Source: Nitratireductor sp. GISD-1A_MAKvit (GTDB lineage Bacteria; Pseudomonadota; Alphaproteobacteria; Rhizobiales; Rhizobiaceae). Taken from it: a DNA stretch of 64,000 bases. Every line of letters starts with the position of its first letter. Within the stretch, counting starts at the first letter, position 1. The translations under genes were made by a program, and so were the position numbers. The DNA is taken from positions 62,001 to 126,000 of the forward strand of contig NZ_CP161920.1 of the NCBI RefSeq assembly GCF_040819555.1, read 5' to 3'. Positions 1-9,517 of this stretch are shown here, piece by piece. The notes under the pieces were generated by a model that worked only from the letters and a program-made list of their open reading frames with translations, searched no databases and was not told the origin of the DNA.

Positions 1-2
1 AA

Positions 3-167
3 CAGCGCGAAGCGCTCTACCACGAAGTCTATGCGGACGTGCGCGAAAAGAACTACCTCGTACCGCTGTTCAATCTTCAGGACATTTACGGCCTTTCCGA
101 GCGCATGGAATGGCAGCCACGCGTCGATGCCAAACTGCTCGTCTCCGAAATGTCGGTAATCGAGTGA
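3..167 (+). CDS. ABC transporter periplasmic binding protein, SBP_bac_5 family (C-terminal fragment)
   Basis: Only the last 54 codons are in the window; the start lies upstream. Reading from base 3 gives an uninterrupted frame ending in TGA at 165-167, with the aromatic and acidic C-terminal pattern (ALYHEVYADVREKNYLVPL) of Dpp/Opp-type solute-binding proteins. It would work in the periplasm, delivering a peptide or similar ligand to the permeases encoded just downstream. The 113-base spacer before the first permease holds two perfect hairpins, a usual arrangement for keeping binding-protein mRNA in excess. The family call rests on a short tail plus context, so the substrate is unknown. Confidence 0.75.
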   Translation, partial: QREALYHEVYADVREKNYLVPLFNLQDIYGLSERMEWQPRVDAKLLVSEMSVIE

Positions 168-182
168 CAAGCTCCAGCGCCG

Positions 183-255
183 GCCGGATCACTGGGGGGC
201 TACAGTGATCCGGCTGCCTGAAAGCCGGGCGCGGGAAAACCAGACCGCGCCCGGC
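183..255 (+). promoter_or_regulatory. Two tandem strong hairpins between binding-protein and permease genes
   Basis: The first hairpin has a perfect 12-bp stem: 183-194 (GCCGGATCACTG) pairs with 203-214, loop 195-202. The second has a perfect 11-bp stem: 224-234 (GCCGGGCGCGG) pairs with 245-255, loop 235-244. Neither is followed by a T run, so a simple intrinsic terminator is unlikely. They probably stabilise the upstream binding-protein message or partly attenuate transcription into the permease genes. Confidence 0.7.
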
Positions 256-280
256 AGCATTCTCAAAGCGTGAGGGGCAA

Positions 281-1201
281 ATGAGGGGATACCTGCTGAA
301 CAGGTTGCTTCAATCGGTGCTGGTGGTGCTGGGCGTAACGACAGTCGTGTTTCTCGTTACCCGCGTCTTCGGCGATCCGGTCAGCCTGATGCTTCCACTT
401 TCCGCGTCTGCCGAGCAAAAGGCCGCATTCGCTCAGCAGATCGGCCTGGACAAGCCGTTGCTTACCCAGTTCATCCACTTCGCCGGCGACCTTGTTACAC
501 TGGATTTTGGCGAAAGCCTCTGGCAGCGTCGACCGGTTGTGGAGGTTATCGCGGATCGATTGCCGAACTCCCTATTGCTGGTTTCGGTCGCCCTCGTTTC
601 AGCCACGTTGCTGGCCATCCCGCTTGGAACAATCGCCGCCCTGAGACCGGACGGATTTTTGGACAAAACCATCGTGGGTGCGGGGCTTCTGGGCCTCTCC
701 ATGCCCCAGTTCTGGGTCGGGCTCCTTCTTATCGTTGTCTTCTCGGTGAACCTCAAACTCCTGCCCACCTCCGGCATGGCAACCCCGGCGCACATCATCC
801 TGCCCGCCATAACACTGGCGCTGACACCATTGGCTCGACAGACCATGCTTATCCGGTCGTCGATGATCGATGAGCTGAACAAGCAATATGTGAAAACGGC
901 TCGCGCCAAGGGCATGCCATTCGGGCGTGTTCTGGGGGCGCATGCGCTGCGAAACACCTGGATCCCGTTCCTTACCCTTGCAGGCTGGGAGTTCGTTCTC
1001 ACACTCGCCGGATACTCGGTGGTCGTTGAAACGGTCTTTTCCTGGCCGGGCCTCGGATTGACCGCAATTCAGGCCATCCAGCGGGGTGACCTCTTTCTTG
1101 TGCAGGGCGTTGTCTTCACCATCGCCGTTCTGATCGTGGTCGTGAACGTCGTGCTCGACATCGTGTTCAGGATGATCGATCCGCGCATAAGGCTGGGTTG
1201 A
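281..1201 (+). CDS. ABC transporter permease, DppB/OppB type
   Basis: A 306-residue inner-membrane permease with six predicted hydrophobic segments and the N-terminal pattern of the DppB/OppB group (RLLQSVLVVLGVTTVVFL, then FGDPV). The cytoplasmic EAA-like loop that docks the ATPase is visible as KTARAKGMPFGRVLGAHALRN near residues 206-226. The ATG at 281 follows GTGAGGGGCAA. It pairs with the DppC-type permease that starts 1 base after its stop. The complex would import di- or oligopeptides or related amides; the actual substrate cannot be read from the sequence. Confidence 0.9.
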   Translation: MRGYLLNRLLQSVLVVLGVTTVVFLVTRVFGDPVSLMLPLSASAEQKAAFAQQIGLDKPLLTQFIHFAGDLVTLDFGESLWQRRPVVEVIADRLPNSLLLVSVALVSATLLAIPLGTIAALRPDGFLDKTIVGAGLLGLSMPQFWVGLLLIVVFSVNLKLLPTSGMATPAHIILPAITLALTPLARQTMLIRSSMIDELNKQYVKTARAKGMPFGRVLGAHALRNTWIPFLTLAGWEFVLTLAGYSVVVETVFSWPGLGLTAIQAIQRGDLFLVQGVVFTIAVLIVVVNVVLDIVFRMIDPRIRLG

Positions 1202-1202
1202 A

Positions 1203-2153
1203 ATGACTGGCGCAGACATCACCTCAAACACGCGGAAACCAGGCCTCTGGCAGGAATGCATCGCCCCCCTTGCCCTTGAACTGTGGCGTGACAAGACAGG
1301 CCTCGTGAGCTTTGTCGTGCTGACGGCGATCATCGCCATGGCGGTGTTTGCTCCCTTGATCGCACCGCACGACCCCGCAGCGCAGAGCATCGCGCACCGA
1401 CTCACCCCGCCGGTCTGGCTGGAACGCGGAGTATGGGCCCATCCCCTCGGCACAGACCATTTGGGGCGGGACGTTCTCTCCCGGATCATCTGGGGGGCAA
1501 GGCTCACTCTTCTGATCGGAGCCTGCGTGGTGCTTTTTGGCGGCGCACTCGGCACTACTGTTGGCCTGTGGGCCGGATACCGCGGAGGGCGAACCGACAA
1601 CATCCTGATGCGCATTGTCGATATTCAGGTTTCCTTTCCCGGAATTCTGCTCATTCTCCTGATCGTATCTGTGATGGGAGCGAGCGTTCTAACCATCATC
1701 GTGGTGCTGTCCCTGACCAACTGGATGGTATTCGCGCGCTTCGTGCGCGGCACCGTCGCCTCTTTGCGCCAGTCCGCCTATGTGGAAGCGGCCGAAATCG
1801 TCGGCTGCCACCCGGCGAGAATCCTCTTTCGGCACATTTTGCCAAACCTCATAACACCACTGCTTGTGCTCTCCATCCTCGAGTTCACGAACATCGTGCT
1901 CGCAGAGGCCGCCATTTCGTTCCTTGGTCTGGGCATACAACCGCCAGCCACAAGCTGGGGGCTCGATATCGCAAGTGGTCGCGATTACATTTTCATCGCC
2001 TGGTGGCTGGTGACCTTTCCCGGCCTGTGCATCGTCGGCCTCGTTCTTTCTCTCAACATGTTCTCCAACTGGGTACGGGTAACGACAGACCCGCAGGAAC
2101 GGGAGAAACGTTTCGCCAGAAGCCAGGCCGCCCGCCGTGGAGGTCTGCAATGA
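1203..2153 (+). CDS. ABC transporter permease, DppC/OppC type
   Basis: A 316-residue partner permease. It has the DppC hallmarks: a long cytoplasmic N-terminus, the motif HPLGTDHLGRDVLSR near residues 80-94, and an EAA loop (YVEAAEIVGCHPARILFRHIL) around residues 193-213. It forms the transmembrane heterodimer with the product of 281-1201. Its TGA overlaps the next ATG (ATGA), so translation of permease and ATPase is coupled. The C-terminus carries an Arg-rich cytoplasmic tail. Confidence 0.9.
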   Translation: MTGADITSNTRKPGLWQECIAPLALELWRDKTGLVSFVVLTAIIAMAVFAPLIAPHDPAAQSIAHRLTPPVWLERGVWAHPLGTDHLGRDVLSRIIWGARLTLLIGACVVLFGGALGTTVGLWAGYRGGRTDNILMRIVDIQVSFPGILLILLIVSVMGASVLTIIVVLSLTNWMVFARFVRGTVASLRQSAYVEAAEIVGCHPARILFRHILPNLITPLLVLSILEFTNIVLAEAAISFLGLGIQPPATSWGLDIASGRDYIFIAWWLVTFPGLCIVGLVLSLNMFSNWVRVTTDPQEREKRFARSQAARRGGLQ

Positions 2154-3148
2154 CCGGCAATGCTCCCGCTCTCTTGAAGGTGCAGGACCTCGAAGTGCAA
2201 TTTGCCACCCGCGCCGGCGTGGTTCAGGCACTTCGCGGTGTTTCGCTCTCGGTGCGCGCTGGTGAAACCCTTGGACTGGTCGGCGAATCCGGGTCGGGCA
2301 AAAGCGTAACCTCTCAGGCGATCATGGGATTGATCGATCCCCCGGGATATATCACCGGCGGAGACATTTTGTGGCGAGGGCAATCGCTTGTCGGCGCAAA
2401 GGGCAGTTCGCTTGGCCGTTCGGTTTGGGGCAAGGAGATTTCCACCGTATTTCAGGATCCCATGACCTCCCTGAATCCGCTGATGACGGTTGGCGCACAG
2501 ATCTGCGAGGTGTTGCGGCATCACCTGAAAATGTCTTCTGCGCAGGCAAGGCGGCGCGCGGAGGAATTGCTCGACGCAGTGGGAATTTCCGCACCACGGC
2601 GCAGACTGGATGAGTACCCCCACGAATTGTCCGGCGGCATGCGCCAGCGGGTGATGATCGCGACGGCCATTGCCTGCGAACCGTCCCTGTTGATTGCCGA
2701 TGAGCCAACCACCGCGCTGGACGTCACGATCCAGGCACAGATCATCGAGCTGCTGACGCGGCTGCAACGCGAACTGGGTCTGGCGATCATATTCATCACG
2801 CACGACCTTGGTGTGATCGCAGGGCTCTGCCATCGCACGGCTGTCATGTATGCGGGACGGATCGTCGAAACCGGAACAACCGACTATATATTCGATCACC
2901 CTGCTCACCCCTATACGCAGGGGCTCTTGCGCTCCACACCGAGTCTCGACACCTCGGAAGGAGATCTTCTTTACATCGACGGCATGCCTCCGCGGCTGAT
3001 CAACCCGCCTGAGGGCTGCGCTTTCCGTCCGCGCTGCCCGATCAACAGCGACGTTTGTGGCAAGACGCCAACACTGGCGATCACCGATGGAGGAACAGCT
3101 GCATGCTGGCATGCCATGACACCGGCCTGGGAGGGCATGAAGTCATGA
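2150..3148 (+). CDS. ABC transporter ATP-binding protein, DppD/OppD type
   Basis: A 332-residue nucleotide-binding subunit. Walker A is GESGSGKS, the ABC signature is LSGGMRQR, Walker B is [12 protein letters not shown], and an H-loop follows (IFITHDLG). The C-terminus has the oligopeptide_HPY cysteine pattern (CAFRPRCPINSDVC), which in some Dpp ATPases binds an iron-sulfur cluster. I chose the ATG at 2150 because it overlaps the permease stop as ATGA and matches the usual family N-terminus. The open frame continues far upstream, but that part lies inside the permease gene in another frame. It heterodimerises with the next product. Confidence 0.9.
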   Translation: MTGNAPALLKVQDLEVQFATRAGVVQALRGVSLSVRAGETLGLVGESGSGKSVTSQAIMGLIDPPGYITGGDILWRGQSLVGAKGSSLGRSVWGKEISTVFQDPMTSLNPLMTVGAQICEVLRHHLKMSSAQARRRAEELLDAVGISAPRRRLDEYPHELSGGMRQRVMIATAIACEPSLLIADEPTTALDVTIQAQIIELLTRLQRELGLAIIFITHDLGVIAGLCHRTAVMYAGRIVETGTTDYIFDHPAHPYTQGLLRSTPSLDTSEGDLLYIDGMPPRLINPPEGCAFRPRCPINSDVCGKTPTLAITDGGTAACWHAMTPAWEGMKS

Positions 3149-4149
3149 CAGCAATGCCCAGCCCAGTGCCTCAGCAAGGCGCCCCGGTTCTCAGCCTCCG
3201 GAATTTGGGCGTTCAATACGAAATTGGTGGTAGCGGGCTCTTGTCGCGACCCAACGTCATCACCGCACTAGAGAACATAAGCTTCGATCTTTATCCCGGT
3301 GAAACCATCGGCCTGGTGGGGGAGTCCGGCTCCGGCAAGACCACGCTCGGTCGCGCAATACTAAGACAGGTCAAAGCCGCAACCGGATCCATAACCTTCA
3401 ATCAGCAGGACATTACCAATGTGGACGGGAGGCCCCTGCGCCGACTGCGCAGGGGCATGCAGGTCATTCTTCAGGATCCCTACGCCTCCCTCAACCCCCG
3501 CATGCGCGTAGCCGACATCATCGCCGAACCTTTGCTTGTTCACAGAGTGGCCCGCAGCCGCCGCGAAGCCATGGAAACCGTGTCCTACCTGCTGGATCGT
3601 GTCGGATTGCCGGCCAATGCCGGCGAACGGTACCCCCACGCATTCTCCGGAGGTCAGCGCCAGCGCATCGGCATAGCACGCGCGCTTGCACTGAAACCGA
3701 AACTCATTGTCGCCGATGAGCCGGTATCCGCACTCGATGTCTCGGTGCGTGCTCAGGTGGTGAATCTGATGCGCGAAATCCAGCGGGAGATGCAGCTCAG
3801 CTACATCTTCATTGCCCACGATCTATCGATCGTTCGCCATATCTCACACCGCGTGGCGATCCTCTACGCCGGCCAGATGGTGGAGTTCGCAGAAAAGAAC
3901 ACTCTCTACAAAACGCCGCTGCATCCCTATACCGAGGCTCTTCTTTCTGCCGTCCCGCTCGCCAACCCCGCCAAACAGCGCCGGCGTCAGCGCATCGTCT
4001 GCGACGGCGAAGTGCCTGACATTCTGAACCCGCCATCCGGTTGCCGTTTCCAGAGTCGTTGCCCGCTTTCCAGCGATCGCTGTCGGACACAGGCACCACC
4101 ATTCGAACAGAAGACGCCGGGGCACTGGGCCGCCTGCTGGAATCGCTGA
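3145..4149 (+). CDS. ABC transporter ATP-binding protein, DppF/OppF type
   Basis: A 334-residue second ATPase. Walker A is GESGSGKTTLG, the signature is FSGGQRQR and Walker B is LIVADEPVSALD. The C-terminal cysteine motif CRFQSRCPLSSDRC is present. The ATG at 3145 overlaps the TGA of the previous gene. It completes a B-C-D-F cassette whose binding protein is the fragment at the left edge. An in-frame upstream extension to 3055 exists but lies within the previous gene and lacks support. Confidence 0.9.
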   Translation: MTAMPSPVPQQGAPVLSLRNLGVQYEIGGSGLLSRPNVITALENISFDLYPGETIGLVGESGSGKTTLGRAILRQVKAATGSITFNQQDITNVDGRPLRRLRRGMQVILQDPYASLNPRMRVADIIAEPLLVHRVARSRREAMETVSYLLDRVGLPANAGERYPHAFSGGQRQRIGIARALALKPKLIVADEPVSALDVSVRAQVVNLMREIQREMQLSYIFIAHDLSIVRHISHRVAILYAGQMVEFAEKNTLYKTPLHPYTEALLSAVPLANPAKQRRRQRIVCDGEVPDILNPPSGCRFQSRCPLSSDRCRTQAPPFEQKTPGHWAACWNR

Positions 4150-4157
4150 GGCTGGGT

Positions 4158-4892
4158 ATGAGTGTATTTTCAGTCGTGGATCCATGGCCGCTGGTTGCCG
4201 CCATCATTGCCATCATTTGCGCCGGAGCCATTCAGGGTTCCACCGGATTTGGCTTCAACATGCTGGCTGCGCCAATTCTCGTGGTCATCGATCCGGTTTT
4301 CGTTCCCGCTCCCATGCTGCTGATGGCTCTTCTTGTCAGCGCTGGAGGCATGGTTCGCGAATTCAGTGCGGTCGACCGAATCGGCCTGCGCTTCGCTCTT
4401 GGCGGGCGCCTGATCTCTTCTGCGCTGGCTGTCGTGTGCCTCGGCCTTCTGGATGAAGAAACCTTTGCAATGGTCTTCGCGGTTCTGGTTCTGATCGCGG
4501 TCGGGTTGAGCATCGCCGGTCTCAAGCTGCAGGCCTCGCCGCGCAATCTCTTCGCAGCGGGCAGCGTTTCCGGCTTCATGGGAACCCTGACCTCCATCGG
4601 TGCTCCACCCATGGCCATGGTGTATCAATTGAGCACCGGCCCGGTGATGCGCGCAACATTGAGCGCCTACTTCGTTTTCGGTGCAGCCATTTCGCTCGTG
4701 GCGCTGGCCATCACGGGACACATCACGAAGACCGATATTCTTCTGGCGCTTGCCCTCACGCCCATCGCCTTCATCGGCTTCTTCTTCTCCAACTGGCTAA
4801 AGAAATTCGTCGACCGTGGCCGGGTTGGAAAAGTGATCCTGATCACCTCCACTGCATCGGCGATCCTGCTCGTCTTCAAATATCTCTACTAG
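4158..4892 (+). CDS. TSUP (TauE/SafE) family membrane permease
   Basis: A 244-residue polytopic membrane protein with about eight hydrophobic segments and the TSUP-type N-terminal pattern GAIQGSTGFGFNMLAAP. A second similar region follows (SVSGFMGTLTSIGAPPMAM), reflecting the internal duplication of this family. TSUP proteins export or import sulfur-containing or organic anions such as sulfite, sulfoacetate or taurine. I chose the ATG at 4158, 8 bases after the ATPase stop; an in-frame ATG at 4041 lies inside that gene. Its place between a peptide importer and an amidase suggests export of an anionic breakdown product, which is inference only. Confidence 0.85.
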   Translation: MSVFSVVDPWPLVAAIIAIICAGAIQGSTGFGFNMLAAPILVVIDPVFVPAPMLLMALLVSAGGMVREFSAVDRIGLRFALGGRLISSALAVVCLGLLDEETFAMVFAVLVLIAVGLSIAGLKLQASPRNLFAAGSVSGFMGTLTSIGAPPMAMVYQLSTGPVMRATLSAYFVFGAAISLVALAITGHITKTDILLALALTPIAFIGFFFSNWLKKFVDRGRVGKVILITSTASAILLVFKYLY

Positions 4893-4906
4893 GAATCGAA
4901 AACGTC

Positions 4907-5671
4907 ATGAACCAGTCAGCGAAGAAGCGCGTCATCCTGATCACCGGCACCGCCAGCGGCATCGGCGCAGCCTGCGCCCGCACTCTGGCTGCGCCTGACA
5001 CGGCTCTCGTTCTCACCACCCGTTCGAATGAAGAAAGCATGGAGAAGGTGGCGGACGAGTGCCGGCAAAAAGGGGCTTCAGCAAGCACGATCCGGGTCGA
5101 CCTCACCAGCGAGGATGCGGCGGAAACCCTTGTGAACCATGCATTGGACACACATGGAGGGCTCGACCAGATCGTTTCCAATGCCGGCAAGGGTGACAAA
5201 CGTCGCTTCGGCGAGTTTGATCGCGCCGATCTTCATCAGGCGTTCGAACTCAACACCGTTCCATTCCTTGAACTGGTCAATCGCGCAACGCCCCATCTGG
5301 AAAAATCCACGCAGGCACGCATCGTCTTCATCAGCTCGTTTGTCACCTACAATATCGGCGTGAATGACACGATCTTCCCCCTTACGGCAGCATCAAAGGC
5401 AGCGACCGAGGGGCTCGCGGGAACGCTTGCATACCAGCTTGCCTCGAAGGGCATCACCGTCAACGGCGTGGCTCCCGGTTACACCCGCAAGGAAGGCGGC
5501 CATGCTGCGATTTCTCCCGAGGCATGGAAGGCGGCGGCAAAGGCCACCCCTTCCGGTCGCATTGCGGAGCCAGCCGACATTGCCGCAGCAGTTGCGTTTT
5601 TCCTCAGTGAAGGGGCGTCCCATGTCACGGGCCAGATCCTGCGCGTCGATGGAGGCCTGTCGCTGGTATGA
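4907..5671 (+). CDS. SDR family oxidoreductase with atypical active site
   Basis: A 254-residue Rossmann-fold SDR. The nucleotide-binding motif is TGTASGIG (residues 13-20), the NAG motif is at 92-94, and the C-terminus is the usual GQILRVDGG. At the catalytic YxxxK site the Lys is present (K164), but the residue four before it is Thr (T160, in PLTAASKAA) where Tyr is expected; Y148 is the nearest tyrosine. Catalysis may be altered or lost, or another residue may serve. The stop overlaps the amidase ATG at 5668, so it probably acts in the same pathway. The substrate is unknown. Confidence 0.85.
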   Translation: MNQSAKKRVILITGTASGIGAACARTLAAPDTALVLTTRSNEESMEKVADECRQKGASASTIRVDLTSEDAAETLVNHALDTHGGLDQIVSNAGKGDKRRFGEFDRADLHQAFELNTVPFLELVNRATPHLEKSTQARIVFISSFVTYNIGVNDTIFPLTAASKAATEGLAGTLAYQLASKGITVNGVAPGYTRKEGGHAAISPEAWKAAAKATPSGRIAEPADIAAAVAFFLSEGASHVTGQILRVDGGLSLV

Positions 5672-7104
5672 GCCGAAAACTGCACACCCTGTCTGTGAAA
5701 GAGCTCGGCGCAGGCTTTGCGGCGGGCAGTTTCTCGCCGGTCGACGTGCTTGAAAGCACGCTGGATGCGGCTGCGCGCGTCAATCCACACATCAATGCTT
5801 TTTGCCATATCGACACCGACGGAGCGTTGCAGCAGGCCGAGGCTGCCGCACGCCGCTGGGAACGCGGTGCGCAGCTGCGGCCGCTGGATGGCATTCCCGT
5901 ATCCGTGAAAGATCTCATCCTCACCCGTGGCATGCCGACATTGCGAGGCTCGCGCACCACCAATCCCGACCAGCCATGGGATGAAGACGCACCAGCAGTG
6001 GCCCGGCTGCGCGCTGCCGGGGCGGTCCTTTATGCAAAGACGACCACAACCGAATTCGGCGGCAGCGCATTCTCGCGAAGCCCGCTCACCGGCGCGACCC
6101 GCAATCCGTGGAATCTGGAATATGGCTGCTCGGGCTCAAGCATGGGTGCCGCAGCACACCTGGCTGCAGGCATCGGACCGCTGGCGCTCGGCAACGATGC
6201 GTCGGGATCGATCCGTATGCCGGCCAGTGTGACAGGCATTTTCGGCCTCAAGCCCAGTTTCGGGATCGTGGCGAACCACCCACCCGCCTCCGCCGGCATT
6301 CTTGGCCACACCGGTCCGCTCTCCCGCACGGTTGCTGACGCCGCCGCCATGCTGGCAGTAATCGCCGGACCTGATCCGCGCGATGCCCATGCACTTCCCG
6401 CCATCGATCTTGACCTGTCTTCCATCGAAGCCGGAGTGGAAGGCCTGCGCATCGCCTATTCCCCCACACTGGGTCTTCAAGAACCGGACAAGGATGTACG
6501 CAGAGCGACAGACAGCGCTGTTGAAAGGCTTCGTAGCCTTGGTGCGACGGTGGAACAGGTCGCCCCCCACCTCCCCGGATTGCTCGACGCATACAACATT
6601 CTGCGCATCTGCAACCGCGCTGCTTCCTACCGAGCCGCCGGGGGAGATCCCGCGAAAATGGACCCCGTCGTGGCGAGAGTGCTCAGGCAGGCCGACCGGT
6701 TCACCACAAGCGACTACATCAAAGCCGAAAAGACCCGCGCCGAACTGCAGGTACGCATGCAGCTCTTCCATCGTAGTTGGGATCTTCTCATCACGCCGAC
6801 GCTGGCCATTCCGCCCTACCCCGTCGACACTGACAACGGGCCTGAAGACGAACACTGGTACATGTTGAACGGCCACTTCTGGTCGCCCTACACCTTCCCC
6901 TTCAACATGACCCATCAGCCAGCGGCCACCCTGCCTTGCGGCCTTTCTGACAAGAATGGCCGGGCGGCAGAGGAGCTTCCTATTGGTCTTCAGATCGTCG
7001 CGGCTCCATGGCGCGACGATCTCGTGTTGCGGGTGGCATCTGCCCTGGAAGCAGACCAGCCCTTCCCCCTTTCTCCTATAGCCCGCGAGGAGACAGGAAT
7101 ATGA
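5668..7104 (+). CDS. Amidase, amidase-signature family
   Basis: A 478-residue amidase with the Ser-cisSer-Lys triad readable as K81 (VSVKDLI), S158 (GCSGSSMGAAA) and S181 (NDASGSIRMPA). The glycine-rich stretch is slightly unusual (SSMG where many members have SSGG). Such enzymes hydrolyse carboxamides or aryl- and acyl-amides to acid plus ammonia or amine in the cytoplasm. The ATG overlaps the SDR stop, and the gene is followed without a gap by an M81 peptidase and a peptide importer. A role in dismantling an imported amide or peptide is likely. Confidence 0.9.
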   Translation: MSRKLHTLSVKELGAGFAAGSFSPVDVLESTLDAAARVNPHINAFCHIDTDGALQQAEAAARRWERGAQLRPLDGIPVSVKDLILTRGMPTLRGSRTTNPDQPWDEDAPAVARLRAAGAVLYAKTTTTEFGGSAFSRSPLTGATRNPWNLEYGCSGSSMGAAAHLAAGIGPLALGNDASGSIRMPASVTGIFGLKPSFGIVANHPPASAGILGHTGPLSRTVADAAAMLAVIAGPDPRDAHALPAIDLDLSSIEAGVEGLRIAYSPTLGLQEPDKDVRRATDSAVERLRSLGATVEQVAPHLPGLLDAYNILRICNRAASYRAAGGDPAKMDPVVARVLRQADRFTTSDYIKAEKTRAELQVRMQLFHRSWDLLITPTLAIPPYPVDTDNGPEDEHWYMLNGHFWSPYTFPFNMTHQPAATLPCGLSDKNGRAAEELPIGLQIVAAPWRDDLVLRVASALEADQPFPLSPIAREETGI

Positions 7105-8604
7105 GGATCGCCATTGCCGGGTTTCAGCACGAGACCAACAGCTTTGTCGCCAGCAGAGCCGACTTCAATGCCTTCCAGAATCCCGGCGGGTGGCCGGCCT
7201 TTTCGGAGGGGCAGGCGGTTCTCGACACATTGAGGCACTCCGCAGCGCCGATGGCAGGTGCGATTGAGGCTGCGGAACGGCATGGATGCGCACTGGCACC
7301 TCTTCTGTGGTGCATTGCGCTGCCATCCGGCCCCAGTGGACGACGATGCCTTCGAGACCATCGCGAAGAAGATTACGGACGGCTTCCAAAAAGCTTTGGC
7401 AGAAGGGCCTCTGGACGGGCTCTATCTCGACCTTCATGGCGCAATGGTCACGCCGAACCATCATGACGCTGAGGGTGAACTTCTGCGCCGGCTGCGCGCC
7501 ATCGCTCCAGAGCCATTTCCGATCGTCTGCTCGCTGGACCTCCACGCGAATGTGTCCGGCACAATGGTAGAGCAGGCATCCCTGATCGATGCCTACCGCA
7601 CCTATCCACATGTCGACATGGCCGAAACAGGGGCCCGGACCATGAACCGTCTTGTCGCCATGATCACCTCTGGCACCAGACCGAAGAAACTGTTCCGTCC
7701 CATCCCCTTCCTTGTGACGCTTGACGCGCAATGCACCCTGACCGAGCCAATGCGCGGCATTGCTGCAGCCGGACGGGCGCTTGAAAATGAAGACGGTGTA
7801 GACTGTGTCGCTCAGTGTTTCGGCTTTCCACTTGCCGACATCGAGGATGCCGGCCCGAGCCTTCTTTTATATGGACCGGGTGAGAAAACGTTGACGAATG
7901 TGGCCGACCGGCTGGAGGCCACATGGATTGAAAAGGAGCAAGCCTTCGGCCGCCAGCTTCCTTCCGCAGGTGAAGCTGTCCGGCAGGCAATGATCGGCTG
8001 CGAGGAGCCCGGACCCGTTGTCATCGCAGACACGCAAGACAACCCCGGCGGGGGCGGCACCGGCGATACCACGGGAATGATTCACGCGCTTCTTGAAGCC
8101 CATGCCACGGGAGCCGTGGTGGTACACATCGCCGACCCCGAAGCGGCAGAGGCCGCGCACTGTGCCGGCACCGGTGGGAAGATCGACACTTCACTGGGAG
8201 GCAAACAGGAGCCGGCTTTCGGCCCCCCGGTACCCGGCCCCTTCACCGTGCAGGCGCTGGGGAGTGGCAGCTTCATCGGCATCGGGCCAATGTACCGGGG
8301 CAACCGGATCGAGCTCGGGCCGGTGGCATTGCTTGAAAGAGAGGGCATCAGGATCATCGTCGCTCCACGGAAGATGCAGGCCTCCGAACCCGCTCTGCTT
8401 CACCACCTCGGACTGGATCCCGCAGAAATTCCTGTTCTGGTCGTGAAAAGTTCGGTCCACTTTCGTGGCGCCTATCAGGACATGGCCAGCAGGATCATTC
8501 CCGCCATCGCTCCAGGGCCTGTCACCGCCCGTCTTGATCATCTCAGCTACCGGCATGCCAAAAGACGCATCGCCGGCGCGAGGAAAGAGAACATCAATGC
8601 TTGA
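7101..8604 (+). pseudogene. mlrC: M81 family metallopeptidase (MlrC, microcystinase C-like), frameshifted as read
   Basis: The N-terminal part (MRIAIAGFQHETNSF) starts at the ATG at 7101. The rest, with zinc-site-like motifs YLDLHGAMVT, SLDLHANV and YRTYPHVDMAETG, reads in the next frame. The frames join if one C is removed from the CCCC run at 7331-7334, giving PSGP then VDDDAFE and a protein of about 500 residues, normal for the family. MlrC-type enzymes cleave linear peptides; family members break down the tetrapeptide from microcystin. Because no other damage is seen, a base-calling error is more likely than true decay. The ATG overlaps the amidase stop. Confidence 0.8.
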
Positions 8605-9517
8605 ATTTGCTGCCAAGAGGCTGGGGCTGGGCGTTCTGGTCCTCCTGATCATTTCTGTGATCACTTTCGTTCTGTCCCATGTGGCCATCGATCCGGCCAT
8701 GGGGCTGGCCGGTGACAGCGCCACCGCAAGCGATATTGAAGCCATTCGCCAGCGATACGGTTTCGACCGTTCGCTGGTGGTGCAGTATTTCGATTATCTT
8801 GGCCGCCTCGTTCAAGGCGATCTCGGACAGTCTTATCTTTCCGGACGGCCCGTTTCCGAAATGCTGGCGGAGCGTTTCCCGGCGACGGCGCTTCTGGCAA
8901 TCCTTTCCATCGGCTTTGCACTGGCAATCGCCGTTCCGCTTGGCGTTGTCGCTGCGCTGAAACCGAACACGCTGATCGACAGAGCCGCACTTTTTCTTGC
9001 CGTATGCGGCCAGGCCATTCCCAATTTCTGGGCCGGCCTTCTGCTCATCCTTCTTTTCGGTGTCACGCTCCAATGGCTTCCAATCTCGGGCAGCACCAGC
9101 TTCCGGCATTTCATTCTTCCAGCCATCGCGCTGGGCTCCTACGCGATGCCAGCGCTGATGCGTCTGGTTCGGGCCGGAATGGTCGAGGTCTTGCGTTCCG
9201 ATTACATCCGAACCGCCCGCGCCATGGGCATCAGGCGACGCACCATCCTGTTCAAGTACGGGCTGCGCAACGCGATCCTGCCGGTCATCTCTCTTATCGC
9301 AGTGCAGTTCGGTTTCATGCTTGGCGGATCAATCGTCATTGAATCCATCTTCGCGATCAATGGGATCGGTTATCTTGCCTGGCAGTCGATGAGCCGCGCC
9401 GACATGCCGGTGATTCAGGCGATCGTGCTGATCATCTCGATGATCTATGTCGTTCTGACGCTGGCCGCTGACCTGTTGAACTCCCTGATGGACCCACGGA
9501 TCCGGATAAGCCGATGA
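8597..9517 (+). CDS. ABC transporter permease, DppB/OppB type (second cassette)
   Basis: A 306-residue permease with the DppB-type N-terminus (AAKRLGLGVLVLLIISVITF), about six hydrophobic segments and an EAA loop, RTARAMGIRRRTILFKYGLRN. The ATG at 8597 overlaps the end of the M81 gene by 8 bases, which ties peptidase and transporter into one transcription unit. The frame extends upstream inside the peptidase gene, but that extension is not protein-like. It is clearly diverged from the first cassette's permease, so it is not a recent duplicate. Confidence 0.9.
   Translation: MLEFAAKRLGLGVLVLLIISVITFVLSHVAIDPAMGLAGDSATASDIEAIRQRYGFDRSLVVQYFDYLGRLVQGDLGQSYLSGRPVSEMLAERFPATALLAILSIGFALAIAVPLGVVAALKPNTLIDRAALFLAVCGQAIPNFWAGLLLILLFGVTLQWLPISGSTSFRHFILPAIALGSYAMPALMRLVRAGMVEVLRSDYIRTARAMGIRRRTILFKYGLRNAILPVISLIAVQFGFMLGGSIVIESIFAINGIGYLAWQSMSRADMPVIQAIVLIISMIYVVLTLAADLLNSLMDPRIRISR

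Noticed and set aside
1433..2149. Long N-terminal extension of the first DppD ATPase
   Set aside because: The extension is an alternative frame of the DppC permease gene; the ATG at 2150 overlaps the permease stop and matches the family start.
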